A stretch of DNA of 35,621 nt. Source: Hyphomicrobiales bacterium (lineage in GTDB: Bacteria; Pseudomonadota; Alphaproteobacteria; Rhizobiales; Hyphomicrobiaceae). The translations under genes and the position numbers were made by a program. Below are positions 32,814 to 35,621 of this stretch, one piece after another. How positions within the stretch are numbered: the stretch's first letter is position 1; the number at the start of each line of letters is the position of its first letter. Where the stretch lies: positions 14,272 through 49,892 of the forward strand of contig RXJK01000362.1 of assembly GCA_003963125.1 (NCBI GenBank), given 5' to 3'. A model generated the notes under the pieces. The model saw nothing but the letters and a program-made list of their open reading frames with translations. It did no database searches and had not been told where the DNA came from.

Positions 32814-34052
32814 TCAGGCGAACGGCTCCAGACGGCCGTCCTCGACGCGCCATCTCTGCGCCCGTTCGCCGAGCCCCGAGAAGGCCTCGACGTCGGTTCC
32901 CGACATCCACGCCTGCGTGCCGAGGGCGAGGATTTCTTCGAAAAGGGCGCCCCTCCGAACGGGGTCGAGATGCGCCGTCACCTCGTCGAGCAACAGGATC
33001 GGCGCGGTGCCGCCACTGCGCCGGCCGACGAGGTCCGCGTGTGCCAGGACCAGCCCGATCAGCAGCGCTTTCTGCTCGCCCGTGGAGCACACCTTGGCCG
33101 GCATCTCCTTCGGGCCATGTCCCACGATCAGGTCCGAGCGATGCGGTCCGTCGAGCGCGCGTCCCACGGCCCGGTCTCGTTCGCGCACGCGCGCCAGCGT
33201 CGCGCAGAAGCTATCTTCGACATCGACCGCGGCTTCGGTGGCGAGCGCCTGCTCCAGCGCGCCCTCGGTTGCGAGTTCGGCCCAGGGAAACGCGGCGCCA
33301 GCGCCGGTGTCGCGCCTCACGAGGATCGCCTGCGCGAGTTCGGCGACAGCGGCGGCCCGTGCGGCCGCGATGGCTACGCCAGTTTCCGACATCACCCGCT
33401 CGAAGCCCTCGAAGCGCTGCGGCTCCGTGACGTTGTCGGCAAGCAACCGGTTGCGCTGCTGCATGGCCCGTTCGTACTGGTTCAGGAGCTTGCGGTAGCC
33501 GGGATCGAAGCAGGCGATCAGGCGGTCGAGAAAGCGACGGCGTTCGGACGCCGCACCGGTGAACAGGCCGTCCATCGCCGGTGTCACCCACATGATCTCG
33601 ACGACATCGCCCAGCGCATTGGCCGATTGCGTTTCCCCGTCGATGCGCACCGTCCGGCCTGCCCGCCCGGCATCCTGTCCAGGTAGCAGGCCCGTGCCGA
33701 TGTCCATGGCCCCGACGGGCGTGTGGAGGCGCGCGGCGACCGACCAGCCCGGCGCGCCCATCTTGGCGAGTTCGGCATAGGGCGAGCGGCGCAGGCCTTG
33801 GCCGGACGTCAGTAGCGAAATGGCTTCCAGGAGGTTCGTCTTGCCCGAGCCGTTGGGGCCGCACAGGACCACGGGGGCCGGACCCACGTCGAGGCGGGCA
33901 CTCGCGTAGTTGCGGTAGCTGGTGAGCTGGATCCGCTCGATCCAGAAGCCGGGCGCCGGCGCGCTGGCAGCCTCTCGCATAGCCTCCCCACCCCGCTCGA
34001 ACTGCGGAGCTTGATCGTCGTCGGCTGGCGCTGGCTGGCGGATGTCGTCCAC
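32814..34052 (-). CDS. recF: DNA replication and repair protein RecF
   Basis: 412 codons from a GTG at 34050-34052. An SMC-like ATPase that loads RecA at gaps with RecO and RecR. Walker A GPNGSGKTNLLEAIS, signature STGEQKALLIGL and Walker B LLLDEVTAHLD are all intact. The GTG lies six bases after the dnaN stop, with AAGGA overlapping that stop, so coupling to dnaN is likely. It gives a 36-residue acidic, Pro/Ala-rich lead before the conserved IERIQLTSYRNYASA. An ATG at 33980 behind GGGGAGG would shorten the lead to about 12 residues and is equally plausible. Domain order and neighbours leave no doubt about identity. Confidence 0.96.
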   Translation of the reverse strand: MDDIRQPAPADDDQAPQFERGGEAMREAASAPAPGFWIERIQLTSYRNYASARLDVGPAPVVLCGPNGSGKTNLLEAISLLTSGQGLRRSPYAELAKMGAPGWSVAARLHTPVGAMDIGTGLLPGQDAGRAGRTVRIDGETQSANALGDVVEIMWVTPAMDGLFTGAASERRRFLDRLIACFDPGYRKLLNQYERAMQQRNRLLADNVTEPQRFEGFERVMSETGVAIAAARAAAVAELAQAILVRRDTGAGAAFPWAELATEGALEQALATEAAVDVEDSFCATLARVRERDRAVGRALDGPHRSDLIVGHGPKEMPAKVCSTGEQKALLIGLVLAHADLVGRRSGGTAPILLLDEVTAHLDPVRRGALFEEILALGTQAWMSGTDVEAFSGLGERAQRWRVEDGRLEPFA

Positions 34053-34058
34053 GGATCC

Positions 34059-35177
34059 TTAAACGCGCATCGGCATGAGCACGTACAGCGTGCCTTCGTC
34101 GCCGGCGTCCTTCACCATCGTCGGAGAGCCGGGATCGGCAAGCTGGAACAGCGCGCTCTCGCTCTCGAGCTGGTTGGCGATGTCGAGCAGGTAGCGCGCG
34201 TTGAAGCCGATCTCGAGCGCGGGCGCACCGTACTCGACGGCAATCTCTTCCGTGGCGCTGCCGCCTTCGGGATTGTTCACCGACAGCACCAGCTTGTCCT
34301 TCGACAGGTTGAGCTTCACCGCGCGGCCGCGCTCGCTCGCTATCGTCGAAACGCGGTCGACGGCGTTGATGAACTCGGCGTTGGCGACCTTCAGTTCCTT
34401 GTCGTTCGCCTTCGGGATCACGCGCCCGTAGTCGGGGAAGGTGCCGTCGATCAGCTTCGAGGTCAGCGCCAGCGTGCCGATCTCGAACCGCGCCTTGGCG
34501 GGCGAGATACCGACCATCACCTTGTCGCCGCTGGCCTCGATCAGCCGATGCAGTTCGTTCACCGTCTTCCGCGGCAGGATCACGCCCGGCATGCCTTCGG
34601 CACCTTGCGGCATCGGCAGTTCGGCCTGGGCGAGGCGGTGCCCGTCGGTGGCGACGGCGCGCAGCGTGTTGCCGGCCGCGCCCGAGGCGACGTGGAAATA
34701 GATGCCGTTGAGGTAGTAGCGCGTCTCCTCGGTGGAGATGGCAAAGCGCGTCTTGTCGATCAGGCGCTTGAGTTCGCGCGCTTCCATCTCGAATTTGTGC
34801 GTGAGTTCACCCGTGGCGAGGTCCGGAAAATCTTCTGGCGCGAGCGTCTGCAGCGCAAAGCGCGACTGGCCGCTGGTGATAGTGACGCGTTCCTTCTCGG
34901 GATCGCGCCGCATCTCGACCTCGGCGCCGTCGGGCAGCTTGCGCACGATGTCGTGCAGGATGTGGGCGGGCACCGTGACGGCACCCGGCTGGGAGACGTC
35001 GGCAGGGGCCTCGTCCTGCACCTCGCGCTCGAGGTCGGTCGCCTTGAACTGCAGCGAGGAGCCGGTCGCTTTCAGCAGCACGTTGGACAGGATCGGGATG
35101 GTCGTGCGCCGCTCGACGACGCTGGTGACGTGGCCCAGCGCTCTGAGCAGCTCACCGCGTTCGATCACGAGCTTCAT
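34059..35177 (-). CDS. dnaN: DNA polymerase III beta subunit (sliding clamp)
   Basis: 372 codons, the normal length. Three similar clamp domains form a ring dimer that tethers DNA polymerase III. Recognisable parts are MKLVIERGELLRALGHVTSVVERRTTIPIL at the start, the FPDLATGELTHKF region, the KTRFAISTEETRYYLNGIYF segment of domain 2, and the ending TLYVLMPMRV that forms the partner-binding pocket edge. The ATG follows GGGTGAGG. It is followed after six bases by recF and preceded by dnaA with a 409-bp gap holding a terminator, so dnaN-recF probably has its own promoter. Confidence 0.98.
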   Translation of the reverse strand: MKLVIERGELLRALGHVTSVVERRTTIPILSNVLLKATGSSLQFKATDLEREVQDEAPADVSQPGAVTVPAHILHDIVRKLPDGAEVEMRRDPEKERVTITSGQSRFALQTLAPEDFPDLATGELTHKFEMEARELKRLIDKTRFAISTEETRYYLNGIYFHVASGAAGNTLRAVATDGHRLAQAELPMPQGAEGMPGVILPRKTVNELHRLIEASGDKVMVGISPAKARFEIGTLALTSKLIDGTFPDYGRVIPKANDKELKVANAEFINAVDRVSTIASERGRAVKLNLSKDKLVLSVNNPEGGSATEEIAVEYGAPALEIGFNARYLLDIANQLESESALFQLADPGSPTMVKDAGDEGTLYVLMPMRV

Positions 35178-35479
35178 GACTTTTGCCTCACCCTAAATCC
35201 TGCGTTCGAACCTTCGGCGAAACCGCACTCCGATGCCCTGGGGCTGGACTGAGCCGGGAACCGGTTCCGTGCCGATCCTGGGGATTGCACTCCTGCCGAT
35301 CGCACACTCAGGTTGAGCCGAGACGGCATGTCCGCCGATGCGCGAAACGTCCGGGCTCGTTTGAGGATTCGCACGTGGGCGCAAGGTGGACTGCGACGCC
35401 CGAATTGGCAAGGGCTGGGCGCTGGGGAGAGCGGCTGGAACGGCGCTTTCCTACGACTTATTTCGCGCCTGGGAAGCCC
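35178..35479. other. dnaA-dnaN intergenic region
   Basis: No reading frame I can support, no DnaA box (TTATCCACA or close variants) and no AT-rich stretch is visible here, so it does not look like the replication origin. The dnaN promoter should lie here but I could not assign -35/-10 boxes. Confidence 0.5.
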
Positions 35480-35523
35480 AAAAAACAGGAGCGGCGCCCG
35501 GGGTCCCCCGTTGCACCGCTCCT
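35480..35523 (-). terminator. Rho-independent terminator of dnaA
   Basis: On the minus strand AGGAGCGG (35516-35523) pairs perfectly with CCGCTCCT (35487-35494). The 21-base GC-rich loop can pair further within itself. G and six T residues follow (35480-35485). It lies 64 bp after the dnaA stop and fits an intrinsic terminator well. Confidence 0.8.
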
Positions 35524-35586
35524 CCCCGCTCCGGCACGCCGCCGATTGCCCTTGGCGGCGGGCCGGACTTCTCGTTGAGGTGGTCT

Positions 35587-35621
35587 TCAGCGCGACAGTT
35601 GGCGCTTCAGGTCCTCGATCT
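35587..35621 (-). CDS. dnaA: C-terminal codons of DnaA (partial)
   Basis: Only the last ten codons and the TGA are inside the window, reading IEDLKRQLSR. This resembles the usual DnaA ending, in which a short helix with an LKR-L pattern closes domain IV. The call rests mainly on position: dnaA directly upstream of dnaN, recF and gyrB is a conserved order. The terminator at 35480-35523 follows it. Confidence 0.75.
   Translation of the reverse strand, partial: IEDLKRQLSR

Noticed and set aside
35178-35586. Possible oriC between dnaA and dnaN
   Set aside because: No DnaA-box matches and no AT-rich unwinding region on reading both strands.

Overview
This is a GC-rich chromosomal segment, most likely from an alphaproteobacterium of the Hyphomicrobiales/Rhizobiales type. 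That placement rests on family recognition by eye: the dnaA-dnaN-recF-gyrB block, CoA-dependent MmsA, the liv-type ABC operon with acyl-CoA ligases, and abundant intergenic palindromes. There are about 25 protein genes, no tRNA or rRNA, and no phage, IS element or CRISPR that I can see.

Layout. 1-3.2 kb: the 3' end of an unidentified gene, a membrane-anchored NYN-domain protein, and a PagL-type lipid A deacylase in repeat-rich DNA. 3.2-8.5 kb: four minus-strand acyl-CoA genes (SDR dehydrogenase, SCP-x-type thiolase, an HMG-CoA-synthase-like protein fused to a DUF35 module, and a crotonase). 8.6-14.9 kb, mostly plus strand: an ATP-PPase with an overlapping gamma-glutamylcyclotransferase-like gene, propionyl-CoA synthetase, a small conserved hypothetical (minus strand), mmsB overlapping a haloacid-dehalogenase-like gene, and a degenerate AMP-binding protein. 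14.9-23.8 kb, minus strand: a probable seven-gene operon of acyl-CoA ligase, livG, livH, livM, binding protein, livF and a PaaK-like ligase. 24-26.4 kb: a Crp/Fnr regulator divergent from mmsA. 26.8-29.9 kb: a double-barrel outer-membrane porin and a small exported protein. 30.2-35.6 kb: the replication block gyrB, recF, dnaN and the last codons of dnaA.

How it fits together. The non-replication genes centre on uptake, CoA activation and beta-oxidation of organic or branched acids. The liv operon would import a substrate and two encoded ligases could activate it. The thiolase, SDR, crotonase and HMGCS-like/DUF35 genes look like a dedicated acyl-CoA breakdown set. mmsB, mmsA and prpE cover the end of valine catabolism and entry to propionyl-CoA. 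The actual substrate cannot be read from sequence.

The points most worth a second look are: the HMGCS-like/DUF35 fusion with Gln where the catalytic Cys is expected, next to a thiolase; an intact AMP-binding pseudoenzyme lacking its P-loop and C-terminal domain, overlapping convergently with a PaaK-like ligase that also lacks the usual P-loop; a tandem two-barrel porin with a Fur-box-like site upstream; and many REPIN-like paired palindromes, including a three-unit tandem array.
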